The notes: generated from the letters alone by a model not told the origin. A stretch of 64,000 nt of DNA from Pelomonas sp. Root1217 (GCF_001425705.1 NZ_LMDC01000027.1:189515-253514); one strand, 5' to 3'; positions 47,480 to 56,709 are shown, numbered from the stretch's first letter. Made by a program: numbers and translations.

Positions 47480-48046
47480 ATGTTCCTGACGCTGCCGACT
47501 CTGCTGACCTGGGCCCGCATCGTGGCGATCCCGCTGATCGTCGGCGTGTTCTATCTGGAAATGCAGCCGGCGCACAAGAATCTGTTCGCGACCGTCCTGT
47601 TCGTCGTGGTCGCGTTGACCGACTGGCTGGACGGCTATCTGGCGCGCAAGCTCAACCAGACGTCTTCGTTCGGCGCTTTCCTTGACCCGGTGGCCGACAA
47701 ATTCCTGGTCTGCTCGGCGCTGCTGATCCTGCTGGAGCTCGGCCGGGTCAATGCCTTCGTCGCCCTGGTCATCGTCGGCCGCGAGATTGCGATCTCGGCC
47801 CTGCGCGAATGGATGGCCCAGATCGGCGCCTCGCGAAGCGTTGCCGTGCACATGGTAGGCAAGCTGAAGACGACGGTGCAGATGGTGGCTATCCCCTTCC
47901 TGCTCTATGACGGCCAGCTCTTCGGCCTCATCCCGACGCGGCTCTGGGGCACCTGGCTGATCTATGCGGCCGTGGTGCTGACCATCTGGTCCATGGTCTA
48001 TTACCTACAGAAGGCCTTGCCGGAAATCCGCGCCAAGGCCCGCTAG
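47480..48046 (+). CDS. pgsA: CDP-diacylglycerol-glycerol-3-phosphate 3-phosphatidyltransferase
   Basis: A 188-residue inner-membrane enzyme of phosphatidylglycerol synthesis. The CDP-alcohol phosphotransferase motif is [20 protein letters not shown] followed by LDPVADK. Four to five membrane helices are visible. The ATG at 47480 gives [18 protein letters not shown], the normal family start; the upstream extension is Arg-rich and unlikely. The uvrC and pgsA genes are neighbours in many proteobacteria; here a lipoprotein gene lies between. Confidence 0.93.
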   Translation: MFLTLPTLLTWARIVAIPLIVGVFYLEMQPAHKNLFATVLFVVVALTDWLDGYLARKLNQTSSFGAFLDPVADKFLVCSALLILLELGRVNAFVALVIVGREIAISALREWMAQIGASRSVAVHMVGKLKTTVQMVAIPFLLYDGQLFGLIPTRLWGTWLIYAAVVLTIWSMVYYLQKALPEIRAKAR

Positions 48047-48269
48047 GCGCCGTCCTGGTTCACGCTGGATACCGAGTTGTATCGGGACTTTTCCCGCCCC
48101 GCCCAGCACCGGACGCGCGTCTAGAATCCGCTTCCCCGCGAGTGCCTTGGCCGCTTGTAGTCGGCCTGTCACGGGCTGCGCAGTGCGCGGGATCGACATC
48201 TGCCGCAGTCTTGCAGCCAGTCAGGGTGCAGGGCTCAACAGTCCGCTGAATCGTCATGAGGGGGCACGA

Positions 48270-48542
48270 GTGAACAAGTCCGAATTGATCGAGCACATCG
48301 CCAAGCAGGCCGACATCTCCAAGGCTGCCGCAGGCCGTGCGCTCGAAGCCGTGATCGGCGGCGTCAAGACGACGCTGAAGAAGAACGGCACCGTCTCGCT
48401 GGTAGGCTTCGGCACCTTCAGCATCACCAAGCGTGCTGCGCGCGCCGGCCGCAACCCACGCACCGGCGATACCATCAAGATCAAATCGGCCAAGGTGCCC
48501 AAGTTCAAACCCGGCAAGGCGCTCAAGGACGCTGTGAACTGA
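48270..48542 (+). CDS. hupB: HU-type DNA-binding protein
   Basis: A 90-residue histone-like protein, GTG start after GAGGGGG. It shows [20 protein letters not shown], the core [20 protein letters not shown] with the DNA-arm proline, and the basic end [16 protein letters not shown]. It bends and compacts DNA as a dimer. The order hupB then ppiD, here with a tRNA between, matches E. coli (lon-hupB-ppiD) and related bacteria. The 223 bases before it hold no clear gene. Confidence 0.94.
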   Translation: MNKSELIEHIAKQADISKAAAGRALEAVIGGVKTTLKKNGTVSLVGFGTFSITKRAARAGRNPRTGDTIKIKSAKVPKFKPGKALKDAVN

Positions 48543-48577
48543 ACCTTCGCCGGTTCCGCGATTTCCCGGTTTCCCCC

Positions 48578-48653
48578 GGGCGCTTAGCTCAGTTGGTAGA
48601 GCACCTCCCTTACACGGAGATTGTCGGCGGTTCGAGCCCGTCAGCGCCCACCA
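48578..48653 (+). tRNA. tRNA-Val (anticodon TAC)
   Basis: A 76-base cloverleaf with GGGCGC/GCGCCC acceptor arm, D-arm AGCTCAGTTGGTAGAGC, anticodon TAC at 48611-48613, T-arm GGTTCGAGCC and encoded CCA. The anticodon stem has a C-A mismatch at the 27-43 pair. Confidence 0.97.
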
Positions 48654-48703
48654 CCCGATCCCAGGGCGGCGTCAGCCGTCTCGCATTTAGAATGCGGCTT
48701 CCT

Positions 48704-48729
48704 CGAAGGCGAACCTCGGTTCGCCTTCG
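48704..48729 (+). promoter_or_regulatory. Stable hairpin in the ppiD leader
   Basis: A perfect 11-base stem (CGAAGGCGAAC with GTTCGCCTTCG) and CTCG loop lies 28 bases before the ppiD start. No U-tract follows, so it is more likely a processing or leader structure, or a factor-dependent end for the tRNA transcript, than a standard terminator. Confidence 0.5.
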
Positions 48730-48757
48730 TCGCGTTTGATCCTCAAGGCTCCCCGAG

Positions 48758-50671
48758 ATGTTTGAATTCGTCCGCACGCACAATCGCCTGTTCCAGTTTG
48801 TCCTGCTGTTGTTGATCCTGCCGTCCTTCGCCCTCGTCGGCATGCAGGGCTACACCAGCATGATGGGCGGCGCCAACGCCGGCGTGGCGAGCGTCGATGG
48901 CCGCAAGATCACCCAGGCCGAATGGGAAGTCGCCCAGCGTGAGCAGGCCGACCGCATCCGCCGCCAGAACCCGGGCGTCGATGCCAAGCTGCTCGATACG
49001 CCCGAAGTGAAGCGCCAGGCCCTTGAGAACCTGGTCAACGAGCGCACCCTCAAGGCCGCCGCGGAGCACCAGTACTTCACGCCCAGCCCTGAGTCCGTCA
49101 ACGCCCGCTTCTGGAACGACCCGCAATTCGCCTTCCTGCGCAACCCCGACGGTACGGTCAACAAGGCCTTGCTCGCGGCCCAGGGCATGACGCCTTCCAT
49201 CTTCATGGAGCGCCTGCGCCAGGACTACGCCGTCCGTCAGGTCACGGCCCCCATCGAGACTTCGGCCGCTGTCGGCGCCGCCAGTCCCAAACTGGCTTTC
49301 GACGCCCTGCTGCAGCAACGCGAGGTGCAGCTGCAGCGTTTCGATGTCAAGGACTTTGCCGCCAAGCTCAACCCGAGTGACGCTGACATCGAGGCCTTCT
49401 ACAAGGAGCCGGCCAATGCCGCCAAGTTCCAGCTGCCCGAATCGGCCCAGATCCAGTACGTCGTGCTCGACCTGGATGCGCTGAAGAAGGACGTCAAGTT
49501 CAGCGAAGACGACCTGCAGAACTACTACAAGGAAAACGCGGCGCGCTACGGTGTGCCCGAGGAGCGCCGGGCCAGCCATATCCTCATCAAGGTGGAGCGC
49601 AGCGCGCCGGCTGAGGAACGCGCCAAGGCCAAGGCCAAGGCGGAAGAGATCCTGGCGCAGGTCCGCAAGAACCCGAGCGAGTTCGCCGCGCTGGCCAAGA
49701 AGAACTCCCAGGACGAAGGTTCGGCCGTCAATGGCGGCGACCTCGACTTCTTCAGCCGGGGCGCCATGGTCAAGGAGTTCGACGCGGCTGTCTACGCGAT
49801 GAAGCAGGGCGAGATCAGCAACCTCGTCGAGACTGACTTCGGCTATCACATCATCCAGCTGACCGGCACCCGCGGCGGCGACAAGAAGCCCTTCGAGGCG
49901 GTGCGCACCGAGGTCGAGAACGAAGTGCGCAAGCAGCTCGCGCAGCGTCGCTACTCCGAAGCGGCCGAGCAGTTCGGCAATCTCGTCTACGAGCAATCCG
50001 ACAGCCTGCAGCCTGCAGCCGACAAGCTCAAGCTGCAGGTCCAGACTGCCACCGTGCAGCGCCAGCCGCAGCCAGGCGCCGCGGGGCCGCTCGCCTCGCC
50101 CAAGCTGCTGGAAGCTATCTTCGGCAACGACGCACTGCGCAACAAGCGCAACACCGAAGCTGTCGAGACTGGCCCCAGCCAGCTCGTGTCGGCACACGTC
50201 ACCCAACACAAGCCGGCACGCGTGCCGCCGCTGGCCGACGTGAAGGACAAGGTGCGCGAGCAGCTCGTGCACAAGCTCGCCGCCGAGCAGGCCAAGAAAG
50301 CCGGCGAAGCCCGCCTGGCGGCGCTGAAATCCAACCCGGCTGACACCGCCGGCCTGGAAGCCGCCGTCTCGGTTTCGCGTGCCAAGCCGCAGACCCTGAC
50401 GCGCCCCCAGCTCGAAGCCGTGCTCGGTGCCGATGCCACCAAGCTGCCAGCCGCCGTTGGCGTGGCAGCTGACGACGGCGGCTATGTCATCGTGCGCATC
50501 AACCAGCTGCAGCCACGCGACGCCGCCGTCATTGACGACAAGCGCGCTGCCCAGCAATACGCCGGCGCCTGGGCGCGTGCCGAAGGTCAGGCTTATCTGG
50601 CCGCGCTGAAGTCGCGATACAAGGCCGCCATCAAGGTCGAAGCACCGGCCTCCGCGGCCAGCGCGCCCTAA
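48758..50671 (+). CDS. ppiD: Periplasmic folding chaperone PpiD (SurA_N / parvulin)
   Basis: A 637-residue protein anchored by one amino-terminal helix (LFQFVLLLLILPSFALVGMQ) with the rest in the periplasm. A SurA_N-like chaperone domain (~35-160) and a linker (~180-260) lead to a parvulin domain (~265-365, RRASHILIKVE, GGDLDFFSRGAMVKEF, VETDFGYHIIQLTG). A second chaperone part follows. It assists folding of secreted proteins near the Sec translocon. tRNA-His follows 28 bases after the stop. Confidence 0.93.
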   Translation: MFEFVRTHNRLFQFVLLLLILPSFALVGMQGYTSMMGGANAGVASVDGRKITQAEWEVAQREQADRIRRQNPGVDAKLLDTPEVKRQALENLVNERTLKAAAEHQYFTPSPESVNARFWNDPQFAFLRNPDGTVNKALLAAQGMTPSIFMERLRQDYAVRQVTAPIETSAAVGAASPKLAFDALLQQREVQLQRFDVKDFAAKLNPSDADIEAFYKEPANAAKFQLPESAQIQYVVLDLDALKKDVKFSEDDLQNYYKENAARYGVPEERRASHILIKVERSAPAEERAKAKAKAEEILAQVRKNPSEFAALAKKNSQDEGSAVNGGDLDFFSRGAMVKEFDAAVYAMKQGEISNLVETDFGYHIIQLTGTRGGDKKPFEAVRTEVENEVRKQLAQRRYSEAAEQFGNLVYEQSDSLQPAADKLKLQVQTATVQRQPQPGAAGPLASPKLLEAIFGNDALRNKRNTEAVETGPSQLVSAHVTQHKPARVPPLADVKDKVREQLVHKLAAEQAKKAGEARLAALKSNPADTAGLEAAVSVSRAKPQTLTRPQLEAVLGADATKLPAAVGVAADDGGYVIVRINQLQPRDAAVIDDKRAAQQYAGAWARAEGQAYLAALKSRYKAAIKVEAPASAASAP

Positions 50672-50699
50672 CTTTTCGGTTATACTTTTTGGCTCTGCG

Positions 50700-50775
50700 G
50701 TGGCTGTAGCTCAGTTGGTAGAGTCCAGGATTGTGATTCCTGTCGTCGTGGGTTCGAGTCCCATCAGCCACCCCA
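50700..50775 (+). tRNA. tRNA-His (anticodon GTG)
   Basis: A cloverleaf with GTGGCTG/CAGCCAC acceptor arm, anticodon GTG inside ATTGTGATT, T-arm GGGTTCGAGTCCC and encoded CCA. The base before it is G (50699), which can pair with the C discriminator at 50772, the identity feature of histidine tRNAs. Confidence 0.97.
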
Positions 50776-50783
50776 AATAAAGC

Positions 50784-50818
50784 AAGGACCTGGAAGCGAA
50801 AGCCTCCAGGTCCTTTTT
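50784..50818 (+). terminator. Intrinsic terminator after tRNA-His
   Basis: The stem AGGACCTGGA/TCCAGGTCCT, with a ten-base loop, is followed by TTTT, nine bases after the tRNA. Confidence 0.9.
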
Positions 50819-50863
50819 GCTTTTGGGCGGCCGCCGTACGCGCCGTCCCGGCCGGTTCACGCC

Positions 50864-51301
50864 TCAGCGCATCGTGTATCCGCGCCCGTCCATGCAGGCT
50901 TCGACGGCGCGCTGGAACACGCCGGCGTCGGACATCGCGGCCTGCTGAGTCGTCGCCCAGCGGTTGCATTCGCGGCTGTCGGCTTCCAGTTGGGCGCCGC
51001 TTTGGCCGTTGCGCGGATAGATGATCGGCACGGAACGCGACGGCTGCGTGTAAACCGGTTGCGCCGGCTGCACATACACCGGTTGGGGCGGCGGTGGCGG
51101 CGGGGGTACATAGACGACCTCGCGCTCAGCTTGATTCGCCATCGCAATCAGCGGCACAGCCACTGCCAAGCCGAGGACCAAGCCACCGAGGCCTGGGCCG
51201 CGGTGATGATGGTGATGGTGGTAGTAGCGGGGGCCGGCGCTCGCCAAGCCTTGGGCGGCCAGCAGGGCCAGAACAACGGAGGCGCGGACAAGGGTCTTCA
51301 T
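50864..51301 (-). CDS. Exported His/Pro-rich protein
   Basis: A 145-residue protein with a signal peptide (MKTLVRASVVLALLAAQGLA, cleavage near ASA). The mature part begins GPRYYHHHHHHRGPG, a natural run of six His. A hydrophobic glycine-containing segment (GLGGLVLGLAVAVPLIAMA), a Pro/Gln/Val-rich stretch (VYVPPPPPPPQPVYVQ) and a conserved-looking end follow (RECNRWATTQQAAMSDAG, then EACMDGRGYTMR) with two Cys that could form a disulfide. It is probably periplasmic or outer-membrane associated. Metal binding is a guess from the His run. The start is the ATG at 51301; the extension to 51385 is not signal-like. Confidence 0.75.
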   Translation of the reverse strand: MKTLVRASVVLALLAAQGLASAGPRYYHHHHHHRGPGLGGLVLGLAVAVPLIAMANQAEREVVYVPPPPPPPQPVYVQPAQPVYTQPSRSVPIIYPRNGQSGAQLEADSRECNRWATTQQAAMSDAGVFQRAVEACMDGRGYTMR

Positions 51302-51403
51302 GACAGGCTCGCTCAGGTCGGATGCGGTGAACTTAACGCCGCAATGCCTGTACGGTGTACTGCGGCTGCCCGCAATTTGCAACACGCCGTAGCAAATAGC
51401 GTG

Positions 51404-51871
51404 TCAACCGGCATAGCCCAAGGGCAATGCCGTCGTCAGCTTGAGTTCCTCCATGGCGAAGCTGGAGCTGACGTCACGGAGCTGAGTGCCGGCAATGAGT
51501 CGCTTGTAGACACGGTCATAAGCGGCGATGTCGGGCACCACCACCCGCAGCAGATAGTCCACGTCGCCGCTCATGCGATAGAACTCGACGACCTCGGGAA
51601 TGGCCTGCACAGTGGCCTTGAAGGTCTCGAACCACTCCTGGCTGTGCGTGCTCGTGCGCACCGAGACAAAGACGGTGACACCGACATTCACTTTCCGCGC
51701 ATCCAGCAGCGCCACCTGGCGCGTGATGACGCCCGATTCCTTCAGGCGCTGGATGCGCCGCCAGCAAGGCGTCGTCGACAGGCCGACCTGCTGCGCCACC
51801 TCGGCGGTTTGGAGCTCGGCATTCTGTTGAAGGATGTCGAGGATGCGTATGTCTATGGAATCCAGTTTCAT
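51404..51871 (-). CDS. Lrp/AsnC-family transcriptional regulator
   Basis: A 155-residue regulator. The helix-turn-helix is at ~5-55 (DIRILDILQQNAELQTAEVA; LSTTPCWRRIQRLKESGVI) and the RAM ligand-binding domain at ~65-150 (VEFYRMSGDVDYLLRVVVPD). The CWRR motif is common in this family. I start at the ATG giving MKLDSIDIRIL; an earlier ATG at 51892 would add seven residues. It diverges from the desulfurase fusion, with about 120 bases between starts, so it probably controls that gene in response to an amino acid; cysteine is a reasonable guess from context. Confidence 0.88.
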   Translation of the reverse strand: MKLDSIDIRILDILQQNAELQTAEVAQQVGLSTTPCWRRIQRLKESGVITRQVALLDARKVNVGVTVFVSVRTSTHSQEWFETFKATVQAIPEVVEFYRMSGDVDYLLRVVVPDIAAYDRVYKRLIAGTQLRDVSSSFAMEELKLTTALPLGYAG

Positions 51872-51991
51872 GGATTCGATCATATAAAGCATTGCATGCT
51901 CGGTCGGGGCGATTGGAAGCGCGGCTTGCGCAAACCGTTTGTGCCCTAGGGTGGCAACAATACCGGCAGCGCATCCACAGCGGCCAGCACC

Positions 51992-54235
51992 ATGGAAATC
52001 TATCTCGACGCCAACGCCACCACGCCTGTCCTGTCACAAGCCCGCGAGGCCGCCATGGCGGCGATGGCTGATGACTTCGGCAACCCCAGCAGCGTCCACA
52101 GCACGGGGCTGAAGGCGAGGGCGCTGATGGATGGCGTTCGGGCCCGCGCCCGTCGCGTGCTCGGGGCGAGTTCGGGCAAGCTGCTCTTCCTCAGCGGTGC
52201 CACCGAGGGCATCCAGACGGCCGTGCTGTCTGCGCTGAGTGCCCTGCGTGGCGTATCGGCCCGGCCCGAGCTGCTGCTCTACGGCGCCACCGAGCACAAG
52301 GCTGTGCCCGAGGCGATCAAGCACTGGAATGCGTTGCTCGGCCTGAACCTGCAGGTGCTGGCCATTCCTGTTGGCCGCGACGGCCGCCATGACCTCGCCT
52401 GGCTGCGCGAGCATGCGCCGCGTGCCGGCCTCGTCTGCACGATGGCGGCGAACAACGAGACCGGCGTCATCAGCGACCTTGACGGCATCGAGCAGGCGCT
52501 GGCCGGCAGCCCGGCGCTGTGGATGGTCGATGGTGTGCAGGCCCTGGGCAAACTGCCGCTGCGCCTGGCGGAGCGTCGCATCGACTATGCGCCGTTCTCC
52601 GGCCACAAGCTCTACGCGCCCAAAGGCATCGGCCTGCTCTATGTGCGCGAAGGCACGCCCTTCACGCCATTGCTGGCCGGCGGCGGCCAGGAGGGCGCGC
52701 TGCGGTCGGGCACCGAGAACATGTCTGGCATCGCCGCCTTGGGCGCGGTGCTGGCGGCGCTGGAGGATGGCAGGACCTTCCGTGACCACGCCACCCTCGT
52801 CGCCTTTCGCGACCGCTTGGCTGGCGCGCTGCAGCAGGCCTTCCCAGGCCTGGTGTTCAACGCGCCGCCCGAGGTCTGCCTGCCGACGACGCTGAACTTC
52901 GCCGTGCCCGGCATCAGCTCCAAGCTGCTGCTGGACCTCTTCGATGCCGCCGAACTGCGCGTCAGCGGCGGCTCCGCCTGCAGCGCGGCCAAGGCCCAGC
53001 CCAGCTATGTGCTCGAAGCCATGGGCCTGCCGGCGTGGCAGACAGCCTCGGCCGTGCGCCTGTCCTTCGGCCCGGTGGCCGATACCGCCTTCATCGACGA
53101 GGCCTGCGCGCGCATCCGGGTCTGCGGCGAGTCGCTGCGCGAGAGCTGCCTGGACCCGAACGCCCCCGGCCAGGCCCTGCCGGCCGACGGCCTGACGCGC
53201 TTTGTCGTCGATGGCGCCTGCTGCTATTTGCTGGCCGACGCCGCCAGCCGGCGCGCCGTCGTCATTGACCCGCTGCCCGAGCTGACTGAGCGTCTGGCTC
53301 AATGGCTGACCTGCCAAGGCTATGAACTGGCCGCCGTGCTGGACACGCACAGCCATGGCGACCACGCCTCGTCCGCCCCGGAACTGCTTGCCGCCGCAGG
53401 CCGGGTGCGCGGGGATGTCGACGGCCTGGGCTGGCCCATTGGCGTTGACACCGTCGCGATGGGCGCCTCCCGGCTGAGCCGCATGTCCATCCCCGGCCAC
53501 ACGCAGGATTCGACGGCCTATCTGCTGCACGACGCGGGTGGGTTGCGCCTGGCCTTTGTCGGCGACACGGTGATGCCCGGGGCGCTGGGTCGCAGCGACT
53601 TCGAACAGAGCGCGCCGCTGGAATACGGCGCCTCGCTGGGACGGCTGGAAGAGGCCGTCGGCCTGCACACCCTGTTGCTGCCTGGCCATGACTATGACGA
53701 CCGCTTCGCCAGCACGCTGGCCGTGGAATGCGTCGCCCAACCCTTGCTGGCCGACGTGCTCACGGGCCGTATCGACAACGCCGGTTTTGCCGCCGCCAAG
53801 GCCCGGCTGGAGCTGGGTTTGGCCTTGACGGAGTACCAGACCGTGGCCTGCGGCGCGCGGGTCGACAGCGCCTGCCCGCTGGCCTCCAGCGAAATGAACC
53901 TGGACGAGCTGAAGGACCTGCTGCGCAAGCACCCGCAGCTCCTGCTCGTCGATGTGCGCGAGCCCTATGAGCAGCGGCTGGGCCAGGCCCCCGAACTTGG
54001 TCCTGCCGTGCGCCGCGAGGCCGTGCCGCTGTCGGGCCTGTCCAATGCGCTGGCGCGCTGGCTGACCCAGCCTGCCGAGACGCCCATCGTCTTCTTCTGC
54101 CGCAGCGGCAATCGCAGTGCGCAAGCCGCGCAGGCGTTGCGGCGGCTTGGGCATGAGCAGGCTTGGAGCCTGGGCGGCGGCCTAGCGCTGTGGCCGCGGG
54201 CGCTTGCCGGTGCCGACGCTGCACTGGCCATCTGA
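51992..54235 (+). CDS. Three-domain fusion: cysteine desulfurase, MBL-fold hydrolase, rhodanese
   Basis: A 747-residue cytoplasmic protein. Residues 1-~385 are a class V aminotransferase of NifS/IscS type (YLDANATTP start, PLP Lys206 in SGHKLYAP, LRSGTENM, catalytic Cys330 in GGSACSAAK). Residues ~395-615 are a metallo-beta-lactamase fold (THSHGDHASS with His453, His455, Asp457 and His458; IPGHTQDST; FVGDTVMPG; LLPGHDYDD) of the persulfide-dioxygenase/glyoxalase II branch. Residues ~630-745 are a rhodanese with Cys703 in FFCRSGNRSAQAA. All three active sites look intact. A plausible course is: cysteine sulfur to persulfide, carried to the rhodanese, and oxidised or released by the middle domain. 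The gene faces an Lrp/AsnC regulator. Confidence 0.9.
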   Translation: MEIYLDANATTPVLSQAREAAMAAMADDFGNPSSVHSTGLKARALMDGVRARARRVLGASSGKLLFLSGATEGIQTAVLSALSALRGVSARPELLLYGATEHKAVPEAIKHWNALLGLNLQVLAIPVGRDGRHDLAWLREHAPRAGLVCTMAANNETGVISDLDGIEQALAGSPALWMVDGVQALGKLPLRLAERRIDYAPFSGHKLYAPKGIGLLYVREGTPFTPLLAGGGQEGALRSGTENMSGIAALGAVLAALEDGRTFRDHATLVAFRDRLAGALQQAFPGLVFNAPPEVCLPTTLNFAVPGISSKLLLDLFDAAELRVSGGSACSAAKAQPSYVLEAMGLPAWQTASAVRLSFGPVADTAFIDEACARIRVCGESLRESCLDPNAPGQALPADGLTRFVVDGACCYLLADAASRRAVVIDPLPELTERLAQWLTCQGYELAAVLDTHSHGDHASSAPELLAAAGRVRGDVDGLGWPIGVDTVAMGASRLSRMSIPGHTQDSTAYLLHDAGGLRLAFVGDTVMPGALGRSDFEQSAPLEYGASLGRLEEAVGLHTLLLPGHDYDDRFASTLAVECVAQPLLADVLTGRIDNAGFAAAKARLELGLALTEYQTVACGARVDSACPLASSEMNLDELKDLLRKHPQLLLVDVREPYEQRLGQAPELGPAVRREAVPLSGLSNALARWLTQPAETPIVFFCRSGNRSAQAAQALRRLGHEQAWSLGGGLALWPRALAGADAALAI

Positions 54236-54269
54236 GCGCCGGACCTGAAACCAGTTCAGCGTCCTGGGT

Positions 54270-55349
54270 TCAAAGCCTGGAGGCGACCTCTTCGGCCAGG
54301 GCCAGCGAGGCCGTCAGCCCGGGCGATTCGATGCCGAAGAGCTGCACGAGCCCGGGCGTCGCGGTATCGATGCAAAAGTCGGCAGCCGCCTCGCCCGGGC
54401 CGCTCAGCTTGGGCCGGATGCCGCTGTAGGCCGGCTGCAGCGCGCCTGCGGGCAGGCCAGGCCAGTAGCCGCGCACCTCGGCTTCGAAGGCCGGGGCCAG
54501 CGCTGGGTCGACGGCGTAATCCAGCTTGGCCGGGTCGGTGTCGGCCAGCCATTGCACATCGGGCCCGAAGCGCGCCTGACCGCCCAGGTCCAGCGTCAGG
54601 TGCACACCCAGGCCGCCATTCACCGGCAGCGGGTAGATCAGCCGCGAGAACGGCGCCCGTCCGGCAAGCGAGAAGTAGTGGCCGCGGGCAAAGCGCAGCG
54701 GCGGCGCCGGCGTGCCGAGGCTCTCGGCGACCTGCGCCGCAAACAGCCCCGCTGCGTTGATGACGACGCGTGCGCCCAGCTCGAAATCTCCGACCAGCAG
54801 CCGCCAGCCATCACCATCCCGCGCGCCACCAGTCACTGCGCTGGCGAGGGCCAGCGTCGCGCCGGCGTTCTCGGCGTCGGCCAGTAGAGCCGTCATCAGG
54901 CCGTGGCTGTCGACGACGCCGCTGGACGGCGACAGCAGCGCACCTGCAGCGTTCAAGGCCGGTTCCAGCGCCAGCGTTTCGGCCCGGCTCAGCAGGCGCA
55001 GGTCGCCAACGCCATTGGCCGCTCCAGCCGCGGCGATCTGTTCGAGCCGTGGCAGATCCTCGGCACGGGTCGCCACCACCAGCTTGCCGCAGCGACTGTG
55101 CGCAATGCCGCGCGCTTCGCAGTAGTCGTAGAGCAAAGCCTTGCCGCGCACGCACAGCCGCGCCTTCACGCTGCCGGCCGCGTAATACAGGCCGGCATGG
55201 ATGACCTCGCTGTTGCGCGAGGAGATGCCCGTGCCGATGGCGCCGGCGGCCTCGATGACGACGACTTCGCGCCCGCGCAGCGCCAGCTCGCGCGCGATTG
55301 CGAGGCCGACGACACCGGCGCCGATGACGGCAATATCCACCTGGTCCAT
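54270..55349 (-). CDS. FAD-dependent oxidoreductase, LhgO/DAO family
   Basis: A 359-residue flavoprotein with the dinucleotide fold [19 protein letters not shown] followed by [20 protein letters not shown]. That [14 protein letters not shown] segment and the GVVDSHGLM motif are those of L-2-hydroxyglutarate oxidase-like enzymes within the D-amino-acid-oxidase superfamily. The end has [13 protein letters not shown] and the FAD-binding [16 protein letters not shown]. The substrate is therefore probably a 2-hydroxy acid, although amino acids remain possible. It converges on the desulfurase fusion. Confidence 0.86.
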   Translation of the reverse strand: MDQVDIAVIGAGVVGLAIARELALRGREVVVIEAAGAIGTGISSRNSEVIHAGLYYAAGSVKARLCVRGKALLYDYCEARGIAHSRCGKLVVATRAEDLPRLEQIAAAGAANGVGDLRLLSRAETLALEPALNAAGALLSPSSGVVDSHGLMTALLADAENAGATLALASAVTGGARDGDGWRLLVGDFELGARVVINAAGLFAAQVAESLGTPAPPLRFARGHYFSLAGRAPFSRLIYPLPVNGGLGVHLTLDLGGQARFGPDVQWLADTDPAKLDYAVDPALAPAFEAEVRGYWPGLPAGALQPAYSGIRPKLSGPGEAAADFCIDTATPGLVQLFGIESPGLTASLALAEEVASRL

Positions 55350-55506
55350 GAATGGAGTTTGCCCTGCCTAGAATGGCGGCGCGCCGTTGGACCGTTGTTG
55401 CGGCGCCGTCCCGCCGAGGGGTGCTGCGACGGAAGCCATGTTGCTTCCGCCACGCTTGGCAGGGACGACAGGACAAGGGCGCCCTCTGTGAAGAAGAGGC
55501 TCCCGC

Positions 55507-56709
55507 ATGCAATCACCGTCCCCATCAATACGCACCATCCTGCCCCTGGCCTTCGTTACCGGCGTCAGCATGGCCGCGATGGATCTCTACCTGCCCGCCG
55601 TGCCCGCCCTGCAGGCCGGCATGGGCATCAGCGTGCCGCTGGCCCAGGCCACCGTGGCCGTCTACCTTGCCGGCTTGGCGGGCGCCCAATTGCTGTGGGG
55701 TGAGCTGCTGAACCGCCTCGGCCCGCGCCGCTGCATCGAGGTGGGCCTGCTGCTGCTCGTGTTGACCAGCCTCGGCTGCGCGTTGGCGCCCAATATCGAG
55801 ACGCTGCTGGTGCTGCGCCTGCTCCAAGGCGTCTCGGCCGCAGCGGCCACCGTGGTGGCACCCACCGTCGTGCGCGCCACGTTGGCCGATGCGGACGTGG
55901 TGCGTGGCATCGCCGCCATCTCCATGGTCGAGGCCATCGTGCCCGCTGCGGGGCCCGTACTGGGCGCGCTGATGCTGCGCGTGACGGACTGGCGCGGCAC
56001 CTTCTGGGTGCTGGCGGCCCTGGCGCTGCTGTTGCTGCCGTGGGTGGTGAAGATCGCGCCGCGCAAGCTGCCCGGGTTGAACCTTGAGCACGACGCCGGC
56101 TACTTCGGCATCCTGTGCAACCGCAGCTATCTGCGGCTGGCCGGTTCGCATGCGCTGTGCATCGGCGCGCTGCTGACCTTCCTGGCCAGCGCGCCCCAGC
56201 TGCTGCAGCACACCTTGGGCCTGGGCACGGCGGCATTCGCGCTGCTGCAGGTGCTGGGTGTCGGGTCCTTCATGCTGGGCGCGTCACAGTCGGGCCGGCT
56301 GGCCGCGCGCCTGGGCCATGCGCGCGTCGTCAGGCTGGGCAGCGTGGTGCAGCTGGTGGCCTGCGCGCTGGCGCTGCTGGCTGCCTGGAGTGGGGCGCAG
56401 CTGCCTTATGCGGCGGTGGCAGCCTACTGGATGTGTTTCTGCGGCGCCCTGGCCATTCGTGGGCCGGCCACCTTCGTCGATGCCCTGGCCGTGCCGCCTG
56501 CGCAGATGGGCCGCGCGACGGCCCTGCTGGTGCTGGCGCTGCTTGCCGCCGGCGCCGTCGGTACGCAGTTGGTGGCGCCTTTCCTCGGGCATGTGGACAG
56601 CGCAGTGCCGGTGTTCGCTGGCGTGCTGATCCAACTGCTGGTGAGCGCGGTCCTGGTGTGGCGCTACCCGGCCCTGCGGCAAGCCGATGCGGCTGCTTCC
56701 AGCGCCTGA
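55507..56709 (+). CDS. MFS transporter, Bcr/CflA-like drug exporter
   Basis: A 400-residue inner-membrane protein with 12 predicted helices. The start ILPLAFVTGVSMAAMDLYLPAV, loop 2-3 motif LGPRRCIEVGLLL and AAISMVEAIVPAAGPVLGAL in helix 5 fit the Bcr/CflA group of proton-driven multidrug exporters. Substrate is not predictable. It diverges from the FAD oxidoreductase, with 157 bases between starts. Confidence 0.88.
   Translation: MQSPSPSIRTILPLAFVTGVSMAAMDLYLPAVPALQAGMGISVPLAQATVAVYLAGLAGAQLLWGELLNRLGPRRCIEVGLLLLVLTSLGCALAPNIETLLVLRLLQGVSAAAATVVAPTVVRATLADADVVRGIAAISMVEAIVPAAGPVLGALMLRVTDWRGTFWVLAALALLLLPWVVKIAPRKLPGLNLEHDAGYFGILCNRSYLRLAGSHALCIGALLTFLASAPQLLQHTLGLGTAAFALLQVLGVGSFMLGASQSGRLAARLGHARVVRLGSVVQLVACALALLAAWSGAQLPYAAVAAYWMCFCGALAIRGPATFVDALAVPPAQMGRATALLVLALLAAGAVGTQLVAPFLGHVDSAVPVFAGVLIQLLVSAVLVWRYPALRQADAAASSA

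Noticed and set aside
52034..54154. A 706-codon minus-strand frame opposite the desulfurase fusion
   Set aside because: The plus strand has three intact enzyme signatures; the minus product is low-complexity and typical of GC-rich antisense frames.
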